A DNA stretch of 43,914 nucleotides from Streptomyces shenzhenensis (GCF_021462265.1 NZ_JAJONF010000061.1:1-43914), one strand, 5' to 3'. Numbered from the stretch's first letter, positions 31,023 through 39,287 are shown. A program made the numbers and translations. Notes: generated by a model from the letters alone, not told the origin.

Positions 31023-31598
31023 CTACCGCCTCGGGCCCGCGACGGCGTACGCCGTGGTGCCGGCGACCGTGATGACCAGGGCTGTCCAGGTGCCCGCCGG
31101 CGTGCCGGGAGGCAGCAGCATCCACATCGCCACCCGCATCGGCGCGCTCGTCGGGGGTGGGGCGAAGAACACCAACGACAGCCAGGCGAATGGCGGCGTC
31201 CATGCGTACTGGCCGCCCGAGAGCGCCGCGCCGAGGGCGGCCAGTCCCATCAGGCCCGCGCTGTCCCGGACGACGAACGCGGTGGTGGCCACGGACACGC
31301 CCATGGTCTGCACCGTCAGCAGCGCCGCGGCGACGGCCGCGCCGGCGAGCAGCACGTGCGCCGCTCTGCGGGGCATCCAGCGGATCGCGGCCGTCCGGTC
31401 CAGGGCGAGGTCCTGCCCGCCGAGCCCGGTCGAGACCGCCATCGCCCCAGTGGTGAGGACGAGCACGGCCAGATGCGGATCACCGGGTCCCGCGCTTCCG
31501 TCCCGGGTGAGCGCCCACACCGCCACCGCGCCGATCAGCATCGCGGCGAGCGACGCGGGTACCTGACGCGAACGCGCGTACAACGTCAGCCATCTCAC
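31023..31598 (-). CDS. Small integral membrane protein of the ABC operon
   Basis: The 191-residue protein is almost wholly hydrophobic, with about five membrane segments (LAAMLIGAVAVWALT, LAVLVLTTGAMAVS, VLLAGAAVAAALLT, SAGLMGLAALGAAL, ALVITVAGTTAYAV) and short Arg-rich loops. I do not recognise a named family; it is probably an extra permease-like subunit. The GTG start at 31598 overlaps the stop of the upstream permease by four bases (GTGA), so it belongs to the sigma/anti-sigma/ABC operon as its last gene. Confidence 0.8.
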   Translation of the reverse strand: MRWLTLYARSRQVPASLAAMLIGAVAVWALTRDGSAGPGDPHLAVLVLTTGAMAVSTGLGGQDLALDRTAAIRWMPRRAAHVLLAGAAVAAALLTVQTMGVSVATTAFVVRDSAGLMGLAALGAALSGGQYAWTPPFAWLSLVFFAPPPTSAPMRVAMWMLLPPGTPAGTWTALVITVAGTTAYAVAGPRR

Positions 31599-32989
31599 CG
31601 GGACGCACCGCCGGACAGTACCTCGAACGGGTCGCCCTCGCAGGAGAACGCGGCGGCGCGCATCGCGTTGATCCGCGAGAGCTGCCCGGCCCGTGGAAGC
31701 GCCTTGAGTTCCTTCCACACCGGGCGGGTCTCGGCTTCGACCTCGCCGCGCATACGTGCCGACAGGCCGCCGAGCGGTTTGAGGTCCCCGAGGACCCAGC
31801 CCAACGCGACGGTCTGCGCGTATTCGTCTCCCCCGAAGCCGCTCCAGCCGACGGGGGTGCACCCGGGCACCATGCCTTTGGCGATCAGGGCCCAGGTCAG
31901 CTCCTCGCCCTTCGCGGTGGCGATGATGTCGTCGTCGAAGCCGAAGAGCACGGTCCCGCGGGACCACCGCGGCGTGGAGCCGTCGGGCAGTACGGCGGTG
32001 TTCTCCCGGACCGAGTCCGGCGCCTGATCACCGAGGGCATCGTGCAGCAGTCGCAGCGCCTCCTTACCGGGACCCGCGAGGTCCGCGAGTCGTGCCTGCT
32101 GCGTCCTCGTCACGCACACCGGGCCGTCGCACACCAGCTCCGCGGCGGCCTTGTCGACGACGTACATCCGGCGCGCGTCGGCGGGGAGGACGAGCAGCGC
32201 GATCGTCGCACCCGCCAGGACGGGCGTCAGGGCGGTCAGCCGGGCGCGCGGGGTCGCGGCGACGAGCAGTGCGAAGCCGGTCGCGGCCATGCCGAGCAGC
32301 CAGATCGTCTGCCCGACGTGCACGGGGGCGGAGACCGTGACGAACGCCTCGCGCACGTCTTCCAGCGTCGGTGACAGCAGTGAGACCCGGTTCGGCTCCG
32401 TGCTCGGCAACCCGTCCGTCGTGCCCGTCTCCGTCCGGCCCAGCGTCATGTGCATGAGGGCTGTGAACACGAAGGCGCCCATGGCCAGCGCGGGTGGGGT
32501 GAGCGGCGACGGCAGGGCCCTCGCGGCCCCCATGCCCAGCACGGCCCCCGCGACGAGGAAGAGCACCCCCACCAGCGAGATGGGCAGCCACCCGAGGTGC
32601 GGGTACTCGGTGTGGGCGAGCACCTGGACCCCGCCCACGAGGACGAGGAGCGCGAAGGCCGAGGCCAGCGTGATCGCCGTCGCGCCCGCCAGGGTGGCCG
32701 CGCGGTGCCGGGCGGGCCGCGGGGTGCTCGTCAGCAGCTCGGACATCTTCGAGCGGTGGTCGCGCAGTCCCTGCAGCGCCCCGAGCCCGATGGCGAGCGG
32801 CCAGAGGTAGAACAGCAGGGAGCGGGTCTTCATGGCCAGTGGTGTCCACTGGGCCGTCCACGCCGTGGTGCCACTCCGCCAGGCGCCGCCCGGCATGTAC
32901 AGGAACGTCAGCGCCAGTACCAGGACCAGGATGCCGGCCCACGGGGCGACCGAACGCCTCAACTCGATACGCAGAACGCGGCCGTTCAC
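31595..32989 (-). CDS. ABC transporter permease with large C-terminal soluble domain
   Basis: The 464-residue protein has about seven hydrophobic segments between residues 14 and 270 (WAGILVLVLALTFLYM, LLFYLWPLAIGLGALQG, LVGVLFLVAGAVLGMG and others). A soluble tail of about 195 residues follows (ELVCDGPVCVTRTQQARLA onward). An odd helix number with an inside N-terminus would put this tail outside, as a possible sensing or capture domain; this is inference. The GTG start at 32989 overlaps the ATPase stop (GTGA); a TTG one codon earlier is the alternative. The C-terminal tail is not a domain I recognise. Confidence 0.85.
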   Translation of the reverse strand: MNGRVLRIELRRSVAPWAGILVLVLALTFLYMPGGAWRSGTTAWTAQWTPLAMKTRSLLFYLWPLAIGLGALQGLRDHRSKMSELLTSTPRPARHRAATLAGATAITLASAFALLVLVGGVQVLAHTEYPHLGWLPISLVGVLFLVAGAVLGMGAARALPSPLTPPALAMGAFVFTALMHMTLGRTETGTTDGLPSTEPNRVSLLSPTLEDVREAFVTVSAPVHVGQTIWLLGMAATGFALLVAATPRARLTALTPVLAGATIALLVLPADARRMYVVDKAAAELVCDGPVCVTRTQQARLADLAGPGKEALRLLHDALGDQAPDSVRENTAVLPDGSTPRWSRGTVLFGFDDDIIATAKGEELTWALIAKGMVPGCTPVGWSGFGGDEYAQTVALGWVLGDLKPLGGLSARMRGEVEAETRPVWKELKALPRAGQLSRINAMRAAAFSCEGDPFEVLSGGASR

Positions 32990-33795
32990 CAAGTCCCCCT
33001 TCCCTGCTCGGGGTTGAGCAGCAGGGCCGAGTAGCCGCGTTCCAGCGGGCTGTCACCCACGTGTTCCGGACCGCCCGCCGAGGCCAGTTCGTCCGGAGGG
33101 CCCTTGAAGACCAGCCGCCCCTCGGCGAAGAGCACCACGTCGGTGCAGGCGGCGGCGACGTCCTCCACCAGATGGGTCGAGACGAGCACGCAGGTGTCCG
33201 TACCCAATTCCTGCAGCAGTTCGCGGAAGCGCAGCCGCTGCGCCGGGTCCAGGCCGACCGTCGGCTCGTCGAGGAGCAGGATCGTGGGGTCGTTGACGAT
33301 GGCCTGGGCAATACCGACCCTGCGCACCATGCCGCCCGACAGGGCCTTCATCCTCTCGTCGGCGCGGTCCGCCAGACCCACCCGCTCCACGGCGCGCTGC
33401 ACCGCCGCGGGGATGCTCGCTTTGGGCACCTCCTTCAGCCACGCCATGTATTCGACGAACTCGCGCACCGTGAAGCGCTTGTAGTAGCCGAACTCCTGCG
33501 GCAGATAGCCGATTCGGCGGCGCACCGCACGGTGCTCGCCCAGGCCGCCCACGGACTCGCCGAGCAGTTCCAGGCTGCCCTCGGTGGGGCGCAGCACGGT
33601 GGCCAGGGTCCGGATGAGGGTGGTCTTGCCCGCCCCGTTGGGGCCGAGGAGTCCGTGGACGCCGATGCCCAGCGAGAGGTCGAGGCCGTCGACGGCCATC
33701 CGCTTCTTGCCGACCTTGACCTTCAGCCCGGTGGCGTGGATCTCCCAGGCGTAGGCCGTCGGCGCGATGTCGGCCGCGCTCACGGCGGACGTCAT
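32986..33795 (-). CDS. ABC transporter ATP-binding protein
   Basis: The nucleotide-binding subunit of about 269 residues has GPNGAGKT (Walker A), YLPQEFGYY (Q-loop), LSGGMVRRVGIAQ (signature), ILLLDEPTVGLDP (Walker B) and the switch His in VSTHLVEDV. It is the CcmA/Nat type, used with ABC-2 permeases. Start ATG 33795 has AAAGGA upstream. An alternative ATG at 33831 would overlap the anti-sigma stop by four bases (ATGA) and add 12 residues; both are credible. It should energise the two membrane proteins encoded downstream. Confidence 0.9.
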   Translation of the reverse strand: MTSAVSAADIAPTAYAWEIHATGLKVKVGKKRMAVDGLDLSLGIGVHGLLGPNGAGKTTLIRTLATVLRPTEGSLELLGESVGGLGEHRAVRRRIGYLPQEFGYYKRFTVREFVEYMAWLKEVPKASIPAAVQRAVERVGLADRADERMKALSGGMVRRVGIAQAIVNDPTILLLDEPTVGLDPAQRLRFRELLQELGTDTCVLVSTHLVEDVAAACTDVVLFAEGRLVFKGPPDELASAGGPEHVGDSPLERGYSALLLNPEQGRGTW

Positions 33796-33827
33796 GTGGC
33801 GTTCCTTTCCCGTGTTCTTTCCGATGG

Positions 33828-34646
33828 TCATCGATGAGCTCCCAGCACGGTGTACGCGTCTCTGCGGGCGATCACGACACCGAGACCGAGCGCGAGGATC
33901 AGCCCCCACGCGGGCAGCCCGCTCGTCTGCAGGGCGAAGGTCGTACGGCTGGTGGCCACGGTCGGCGCCACGACCACACCGGCCCACACAGCGGCCAGCA
34001 CGAAGGCGGCGCGGGTCACACCGACGACACCGCCGAGCGCCAGGGTCGCCGAGGTGAAGGCCAGACAGGGCAGCAACCACTGCACGACCATCACTCCCGT
34101 CGCCCAGCCGCCCACCAGCAGCGCGGGGACCACCACACCGAGCACGGACGCGGTGCGCCGCAGTACCAGGTAGAGCCCGGCCCTGGGCACCGAGGCCGTC
34201 AGCTCGTACGCCGGGTCCAGACCGCGCGACCAGGACGCCGCGACGCCGAGCACGGGCAGGACCGGCGCGAGCAGCAGCACCAACGACACCTCACCGGAGC
34301 CGGTGTAGGCCAGGTCGAGCAGCAGGGTCAGCAGCGTCATGCCCACGGCCATGGCCAGCCACGGCACCATCGTGGGGGTCATCCACCTCGACACCCGCGC
34401 CGACCAGCGCCGCCGGCGCGGCATCGTGGCAGTGACCGCGAGCCGGGGTTCGAGGCCGGACCACACGGTGTCGACGAGCGACGCCACGGCGGGCACCCCG
34501 GCACGGACAGCGGCAGACAACCGGTCACGGCACCCCCCGCACGTCTCCAGATGCGCCTCCACGGCCCACACCTCGTCGGCGGAGAGGTCCGCGCCGCCGC
34601 GCACGTATCCCTCGATGATCCGCTTCGACGCGTGTTCGACACTCAT
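33828..34646 (-). CDS. Anti-sigma factor: zf-HC2 domain fused to a multispan membrane domain
   Basis: This 272-residue protein starts with a zinc anti-sigma motif, HLETCGGC (His32, Cys36, Cys39, H-x3-C-x2-C), as in ZAS/zf-HC2 anti-sigma factors that hold an ECF sigma. About six membrane segments follow from residue ~95 (VPWLAMAVGMTLLTLLLDLA to the C-terminal WGLILALGLGVVIA). Most such anti-sigmas have a single membrane helix, so this permease-like membrane part is notable and could be a structural partner of the ABC transporter. ATGA overlap with the sigma gene. Confidence 0.88.
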   Translation of the reverse strand: MSVEHASKRIIEGYVRGGADLSADEVWAVEAHLETCGGCRDRLSAAVRAGVPAVASLVDTVWSGLEPRLAVTATMPRRRRWSARVSRWMTPTMVPWLAMAVGMTLLTLLLDLAYTGSGEVSLVLLLAPVLPVLGVAASWSRGLDPAYELTASVPRAGLYLVLRRTASVLGVVVPALLVGGWATGVMVVQWLLPCLAFTSATLALGGVVGVTRAAFVLAAVWAGVVVAPTVATSRTTFALQTSGLPAWGLILALGLGVVIARRDAYTVLGAHR

Positions 34647-35203
34647 GTCAGCGCCCTCCGCATCTCGATACGGGCCCGGCGGGCACGGGTCTTGACCGTG
34701 CCCTCGGGCAGCCCGAGCAGGACCGCGGTCTCCCGGACGGACAGCCCGTCGAGCACCATTGCCTGCAGTACCTGTCTCAATTCCGGCGCGAGGCACCGCA
34801 GCGCGTCCCCGACGTCACCGCCGACGGTCTCCGCGAGCGCCAACTCCTCGGCGGCGGGTACCACGTCGGGCGGAGCGGCGGCCGGCGGCGGCTCCGCGTG
34901 GTGAGCCCTGCGCCGGAACGCGTCGACCAGGCGGCGCGCCGCGATGGTCCACAGCCAGCCGGTGGCCGTCCCCCCGACAGCGGTCCCGGCGAACGCGCCT
35001 GCCGCGCGCCACACCGCCAGGTAGGTCTCCTGCATGACCTCCGCGACGATCTGCTCGTCCACACACCGGCGGCGCAGCCGCACCGCCATCCACGGCGACG
35101 TACGCCGGTACAGCTCCTCGAACGCGGCACGGTCGCCCTTGGCCACCAGCCGGACGAGGCGCTCCTCGTCCACCTCGTGCAGCGCTGCTCTGACTGATCT
35201 CAC
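34643..35203 (-). CDS. ECF-type RNA polymerase sigma factor
   Basis: The 186-residue ECF sigma factor has region 2 at about 13-85 (DRAAFEELYRRTSPWMAVRL, QETYLAVWRAAGAF, WLWTIAARRLVDAFRRR) and region 4 at about 125-180 (VLQAMVLDGLSVRETAVLLG then LPEGTVKTRARRAR). The GTG at 35203 is chosen because an ECF-like promoter (35211-35239) ends just before it. The in-frame ATG at 35242 would lie upstream of that promoter. It is the first gene of a five-gene operon with its anti-sigma factor and an ABC transporter. Confidence 0.9.
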   Translation of the reverse strand: MRSVRAALHEVDEERLVRLVAKGDRAAFEELYRRTSPWMAVRLRRRCVDEQIVAEVMQETYLAVWRAAGAFAGTAVGGTATGWLWTIAARRLVDAFRRRAHHAEPPPAAAPPDVVPAAEELALAETVGGDVGDALRCLAPELRQVLQAMVLDGLSVRETAVLLGLPEGTVKTRARRARIEMRRALT

Positions 35204-35210
35204 ACCTGCT

Positions 35211-35239
35211 AGACGCCCGGCCCGGACAACAGGTTTTCC
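35211..35239 (-). promoter_or_regulatory. ECF-type promoter of the sigma operon
   Basis: On the minus strand GGAAAAC (complement of 35233-35239) is followed after 17 bases by CGTCT (complement of 35211-35215). This resembles the GGAAC-N15-17-CGTC consensus of ECF promoters. The start codon lies seven bases further, so the mRNA would be nearly or fully leaderless. Autoregulation by this sigma factor is likely. Confidence 0.7.
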
Positions 35240-35305
35240 CATCGCTATGATCCACGTCACACGGCGAGGCTCGCTGTCGAGGGCCGACCGGATCGCCGAC
35301 GTCGT

Positions 35306-35452
35306 GAAGGCCTGGCGGTGCCCGGGGCGTTCACCGACGCCGTGCACCTGGGAAACCTCACCGGCGGAGTCGTACTGATCGCCATGGCCGTGCCCGCGGC
35401 ACCGTTCGTCCCCCAGAAGGCTCACGGTCCCCGGACATCCGCCGAAGTGTGA
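35306..35452 (+). pseudogene. C-terminal scrap of an MFS transporter
   Basis: The plus strand reads PGAFTDAVHLGNLTGGVVLI then AMAVPAAPFVPQKAH and ends at TGA 35450-35452. This is the form of the last helix and tail of EmrB/QacA-type transporters (usually AFTDAMHVGNLTG... followed by a hydrophobic helix and basic tail). No upstream portion of the transporter exists; the sequence runs into the ECF sigma promoter region. It is a leftover from a deletion. Confidence 0.65.
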
Positions 35453-35535
35453 GCGGTACGTCGGGCAACCGGTGCTGGTCTCCGAGCGCAACCGTCAGCA
35501 CCGGACAGCCGGCCGCCGGCGCCGGGCACCGCCCG

Positions 35536-36135
35536 TCACCCCTCGCCCGCCGCGACCTGGGCGAGGGTCCGGCCGGAGTGCACCGAACGGGCCCGCCGGG
35601 GGTCGGGCGTGCCGTGCCCGGCCGAGCGCCCGGCTCCCTTCTTCACCAGCAGCCAGGCGTCGTCCCCGGCACTGCCCCGGAACCGGGTCAGCGCGTACTC
35701 GCCGTGCAGCTTGGAGCCGTGCAGCCGGAAGGTGGCATGACCGCGCTCCAGCGACTCCCCGAAGCCGACCGGGCGGCCCCGGCGGTCGTGGCTGAGAGGC
35801 TCGTACCAGCCGTGGTCCCAGACGATCACGGTGCCACCGCCGTACTCGCCCTTCGGGATCACCCCCTCGAAGTCCTCGTACTCCAGGGGATGGTCCTCGG
35901 TCGGCACGGCCAGCCGCTTGTCCCCGGGGTCGGCGGACGGGCCCTTCGGGATCGACCAGGACTTCAGGACGTCGCCGACCTGCAGCCGGAAGTCGAAGTG
36001 CATCCGGCGCGCGTCATGGATCTGCACCACGAACCGGAGCCGGTCACCGGCCGCCCCCGCCCGCCCCGACGGCTCCCTGGTCCGCTCGAAGTCACGTTTG
36101 TCTCGGTACGTACGCAACCGGTCGTCGCTGCTCAC
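35536..36135 (-). CDS. LigD 3'-phosphoesterase domain protein (stand-alone)
   Basis: This 199-residue protein corresponds to the PE module of LigD alone. The core is FVVQIHDARRMHFDFRLQ with His40, His46 and Asp48, and DHPLEYEDFEGVIPKGEYGG with His82; these match the metal and catalytic residues of the Pseudomonas LigD PE domain in spacing. The enzyme trims 3' phosphate and ribonucleotide ends during non-homologous end joining. The GTG at 36135 with AAGGAG five bases before is the best start. The ligase-only gene at 6853-7836 might be a functional partner. No Ku or polymerase domain is nearby. Confidence 0.9.
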   Translation of the reverse strand: MSSDDRLRTYRDKRDFERTREPSGRAGAAGDRLRFVVQIHDARRMHFDFRLQVGDVLKSWSIPKGPSADPGDKRLAVPTEDHPLEYEDFEGVIPKGEYGGGTVIVWDHGWYEPLSHDRRGRPVGFGESLERGHATFRLHGSKLHGEYALTRFRGSAGDDAWLLVKKGAGRSAGHGTPDPRRARSVHSGRTLAQVAAGEG

Positions 36136-36204
36136 CACGGCTCCTTCCCTCGCACGTGCGCCCCGGGTACCCGGCAAGGCTCCGCCCGACCGGCCCGCGG
36201 CGGC

Positions 36205-37035
36205 TCAGAACTCCTCGTGACGGTCCGGGTCGCCGCCCAGCCGCCGACGGGAGCGCCCGGAGACCGCCGCCATCTGGGCGGCGTCCAGTTCGAAACCGAA
36301 CAGGTCCAGGTTGGCGCGCCGGCGTTCGGGGTCCGCCGACTTCGGAATGGGCAGCGCACCGAGCTGCACGTGCCAGCGCAGCACCGCCTGGGCGGGCGTC
36401 ACCCCGTGCGCCTCGGCGACCGCGACGACCGCCGGGTCGTCGAGCAGACGGACGTCCCGGCCGAGCGGGCTCCAGCTCTCGGTGACGATGCCCTTCTCCG
36501 CGTGGAAGGCCCGCAGCTCCTCCTGCGGGAACAGCGGATGCAGCTCGACCTGGTTCACGGCGGGCAGCACCCCGGTCTCCTTCTCCAGCCGGGTGAGGTG
36601 CTCCTCGGTGAAGTTGGAGACGCCGATCGAGCGCACCACACCGTCCTCACGGAGCTTGATCATCGCCTTCCACGAGTCGACGTACTTTCCGACCCGGGGG
36701 TTGGGCCAGTGGATCAGATACAGGTCCGCGTACTCCACGCCCAGCCGCCGCCGGGACTCCTCGAAGGAGGCGAGGGTCTCCTCGTAGCCGTGGTGGCGGC
36801 CCGGCAGCTTCGTCGTCAGCACCACCTCCTCGCGGGGCACGCCGCTGCCCGCGACACCCCGGCCGACCCCGGACTCGTTGCGGTAGTTCACCGCCGTGTC
36901 CACGAGCCGGTACCCGAGTTCCAGCGCGTGGCGAACGGCCTGCTCGGCCTGCGTGTCGTCCATCGGCCAGGTGCCGAGTCCGGTGGCGGGGACCGTCGTC
37001 CCGTCGTTGAGCGTGTATGCCGGAATGCTGCTCAC
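36205..37035 (-). CDS. Aldo/keto reductase
   Basis: The 276-residue TIM-barrel NADPH reductase has the catalytic tetrad Asp46 (LVDTAVNY), Tyr51, Lys76 (LTTKLPG) and His109 (YLIHWPNP). The cofactor-binding end carries IPKSADPERRRANLDLFGFE. It resembles the AKR5/2,5-diketo-gluconate reductase group, but substrates are unpredictable. The GTG start at 37035 has AAGG eight bases upstream. It is divergent from the TauD-type dioxygenase gene, with 148 bases between. Confidence 0.93.
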   Translation of the reverse strand: MSSIPAYTLNDGTTVPATGLGTWPMDDTQAEQAVRHALELGYRLVDTAVNYRNESGVGRGVAGSGVPREEVVLTTKLPGRHHGYEETLASFEESRRRLGVEYADLYLIHWPNPRVGKYVDSWKAMIKLREDGVVRSIGVSNFTEEHLTRLEKETGVLPAVNQVELHPLFPQEELRAFHAEKGIVTESWSPLGRDVRLLDDPAVVAVAEAHGVTPAQAVLRWHVQLGALPIPKSADPERRRANLDLFGFELDAAQMAAVSGRSRRRLGGDPDRHEEF

Positions 37036-37183
37036 GATGTGACCTTCCCTCGACTGTGTCGTAGTCCCGGCCTCGCGGACCGGGCGGGCGATGATCGACC
37101 TGGCCCGGGCGCTGCCTTCCGCGCCGCGGGCCGGGCTGTCACGATCTTCCCTGGACGGGTACCGACGACCACTCGGAGTACGC

Positions 37184-38158
37184 ATGACGACGGACCGGGG
37201 TACGGCAGCACGGGCGAGGAGCGCCGCCGGGGTCGAGGTGAGACCCGTCGCCGGGCACATCGGGGCGGAGATCACCGGCGTCGACCTCACCGGGGGACTC
37301 GACGACGCCGTGGTCGCCCTGATCCGGGAGGCCGTGCTGCGCTGGAAGGTCGTGTTCTTCCGGGACCAGCGCCTGGACCACGCCGGGCACGTCGCCTTCG
37401 CCCGCCGCTTCGGCGAACCGGTCGTGCCGGGCCGGCGCGGCAGCGCCTCACCGGCCGGCTTCCCCGAGGTGGAGACCACCGCCGACCGGCTGGAGCTGGG
37501 CGGCCGGTTCGGGATGGAGCACGAGGAGTGGCTCCGGCGACGCCGGCACACCCTGCTGCGCGGCTGGCACTGCGACCACGGGGCCCGGATCGACCCGCCC
37601 GCCGCGACCATCCTGCGCGCCGAGACCGTCCCGCCGTACGGCGGCGACACCACCTGGTCCAACCTGGCCGCCGCCTACGCCGGGCTCTCCGCGCCCGTGC
37701 GCGCCTTCGTCGACGGCCTGCGCGCCGAGCACCGCCTCGGCGTCGGCTACCAGCCCCGCCCCGGCGACGACTCCTACCTGCGCCACCTGCTGGACCACCA
37801 GGTGGCCTCGGTGCACCCGCTGGTGCGCGTCCACCCCGAGAGCGGGGAGCGGGTCCTGTACGTCAACGGCTACTACGTCGAGCAGATCGCCGGTGTCTCC
37901 CGCCCGGAGAGCGCCGCGCTCCTGGAGATGCTGCTCGAACAGGCGGTACGGCCCGAGTACACGGTCCGCTTCCGCTGGGAGCCGGGCAGCGTCGCCTTCT
38001 GGGACAACCGGGCCACCATCCACCTCGCGCCCGGCGACAACGCCCACCTCGGCTTCACCCGCGTCATGCACCGGGTGATGCTGCACGGCGAGGTGCCGGT
38101 CGGCGTGGACGGCGAGCCGTCACAGCCGGTCACCGGCACTCAGGTGCGCCGCTGGTGA
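37184..38158 (+). CDS. TauD/TfdA-family Fe(II)/2-oxoglutarate dioxygenase
   Basis: The 324-residue oxygenase has the iron triad His129-x-Asp131 (GWHCDHG) and His280 (DNRATIHLA), with an Arg a little further on (FTRVMHR) to hold 2-oxoglutarate. TauD and TfdA hydroxylate taurine, herbicides or sulfonates. Relatives in Streptomyces act on amino-acid derivatives in secondary metabolism. No sulfonate transporter is present, so taurine use is not implied, although the convergent neighbour is a flavin monooxygenase of the SsuD-like superfamily. Start ATG 37184 has GGAG upstream. Confidence 0.9.
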   Translation: MTTDRGTAARARSAAGVEVRPVAGHIGAEITGVDLTGGLDDAVVALIREAVLRWKVVFFRDQRLDHAGHVAFARRFGEPVVPGRRGSASPAGFPEVETTADRLELGGRFGMEHEEWLRRRRHTLLRGWHCDHGARIDPPAATILRAETVPPYGGDTTWSNLAAAYAGLSAPVRAFVDGLRAEHRLGVGYQPRPGDDSYLRHLLDHQVASVHPLVRVHPESGERVLYVNGYYVEQIAGVSRPESAALLEMLLEQAVRPEYTVRFRWEPGSVAFWDNRATIHLAPGDNAHLGFTRVMHRVMLHGEVPVGVDGEPSQPVTGTQVRRW

Positions 38159-38159
38159 C

Positions 38160-39194
38160 TCAGGCGGCGGACCCCGGCCGCCAGCCGAGCGCCGGGCCCA
38201 GGCGGGTCGCCATGTCCGTGAGGATCTGGACGTAGTCCTCGTGCTCGAACGTGAACGGCAGCGCGAACGCCACCTCGTCGGCCTCGCGGAACCCGGCGTG
38301 CGCGTGCAGCCGCTCGACGATCTCCGCCGACGTGCCGACGATGTCCGGCGCGAACAGCAGCCGCGCCGGGCCCTGCGGAGTCGTGGTGCGGGGCAGCCGC
38401 TCGGCCGCGTACGCCTCGTACTTGGCGCGCTGCTCCGGTGTGGCGGAGTCGGTGGGGATGACGACCAGGCCCTGGGAGACCCGGGCCGCCTCACCGTCCG
38501 GGTGACGGCTGCGGAACTCGCGGATGTGCGAGAGCTGGATCGCCGCGAAGTCGTACCCGTCCGCCGGGTCCCCGGCCCGTACGACGCTGCTGGTCAGGAA
38601 GTTCATGCCGTGCTCGCCCGCCCAGCGCGCCGAGCCGAGACTGCCGCCGCCGTACCAGAGCCGTCGCCCGAGACCGGGGGACTGCGGCTGGACCACATCC
38701 GAGAACACCTCGAAGCCCTCCACTCCGCTGAAGCCGGTGACCGGCCTGCCCCGGACGAAGTCCAGGAGCCGGCGCACCCGCTCGTAGCCGAAGTCCTCGG
38801 CATCCGCCGTGTCCGGGTAGAGGGCCTCCCTGACCTGCTCGTAGTGCATGGGCGGCCCCACGCTCACACCGGGGTTGAGACGGCCGCCGGACAGGAGGTC
38901 GACGGTCGCCAGGTCCTCGGCGAGCCGCAGCGGGTTCTCCCAGCCCAGCGGGATCACCGCGGTGCCGAGCTCGATCCGGCTGGTGCGCTGGGAGGCCGCA
39001 GCCAGGACGGCGACCGGGGACGATATGCCGTACTGGAGGTGCCGGTGGCGCACCCACGCGCTGTCGAAGCCCAGTCGCTCGCCCAGCTCGATGATCTCCA
39101 GAGTGGACTCGTGGCCCCGGGCCGGATCCGCCCCGTCGAACAGGCCGATGGTGAGGAAGCCCAGTCTGCGCAGGGGGCGGGGGGTGGACGGCAC
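38160..39194 (-). CDS. LLM-class flavin-dependent oxidoreductase (luciferase-like)
   Basis: The 344-residue TIM-barrel monooxygenase belongs to the bacterial luciferase superfamily. Recognisable parts are the start LGFLTIGLFDGADP, then EIIELGERLGFDSAWV, RIELGTAVIPLGWENPLRLA and the phosphate-binding WYGGGSLGSARWAGEHG. Members use FMNH2 or F420. The GTG start follows GGAGGACCC. It is convergent with the TauD gene; the two stop codons are separated by a single base, so transcripts must overlap or share a terminator. Confidence 0.92.
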   Translation of the reverse strand: MPSTPRPLRRLGFLTIGLFDGADPARGHESTLEIIELGERLGFDSAWVRHRHLQYGISSPVAVLAAASQRTSRIELGTAVIPLGWENPLRLAEDLATVDLLSGGRLNPGVSVGPPMHYEQVREALYPDTADAEDFGYERVRRLLDFVRGRPVTGFSGVEGFEVFSDVVQPQSPGLGRRLWYGGGSLGSARWAGEHGMNFLTSSVVRAGDPADGYDFAAIQLSHIREFRSRHPDGEAARVSQGLVVIPTDSATPEQRAKYEAYAAERLPRTTTPQGPARLLFAPDIVGTSAEIVERLHAHAGFREADEVAFALPFTFEHEDYVQILTDMATRLGPALGWRPGSAA

Positions 39195-39265
39195 GGGTCC
39201 TCCAGCGGTCGTACGTCAGTTCTGCCCCGATTGTGGCACCCGGACATTGCGGAAATGTGATCAGT

Positions 39266-39287
39266 TCCGGATCAGGTCCGGATCAGG
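39266..39287. repeat. 11-base tandem duplication across the phosphatase stop
   Basis: TCCGGATCAGG occurs twice head to tail. The second copy contains the minus-strand stop codon of the metallophosphatase gene, much as at the hemC stop. Confidence 0.8.

Noticed and set aside
34643..35242. Upstream ATG (35242) as start of the ECF sigma gene
   Set aside because: It lies upstream of the ECF-type -35/-10 elements, so the transcript from that promoter would not include it; GTG 35203 fits both promoter and domain start.
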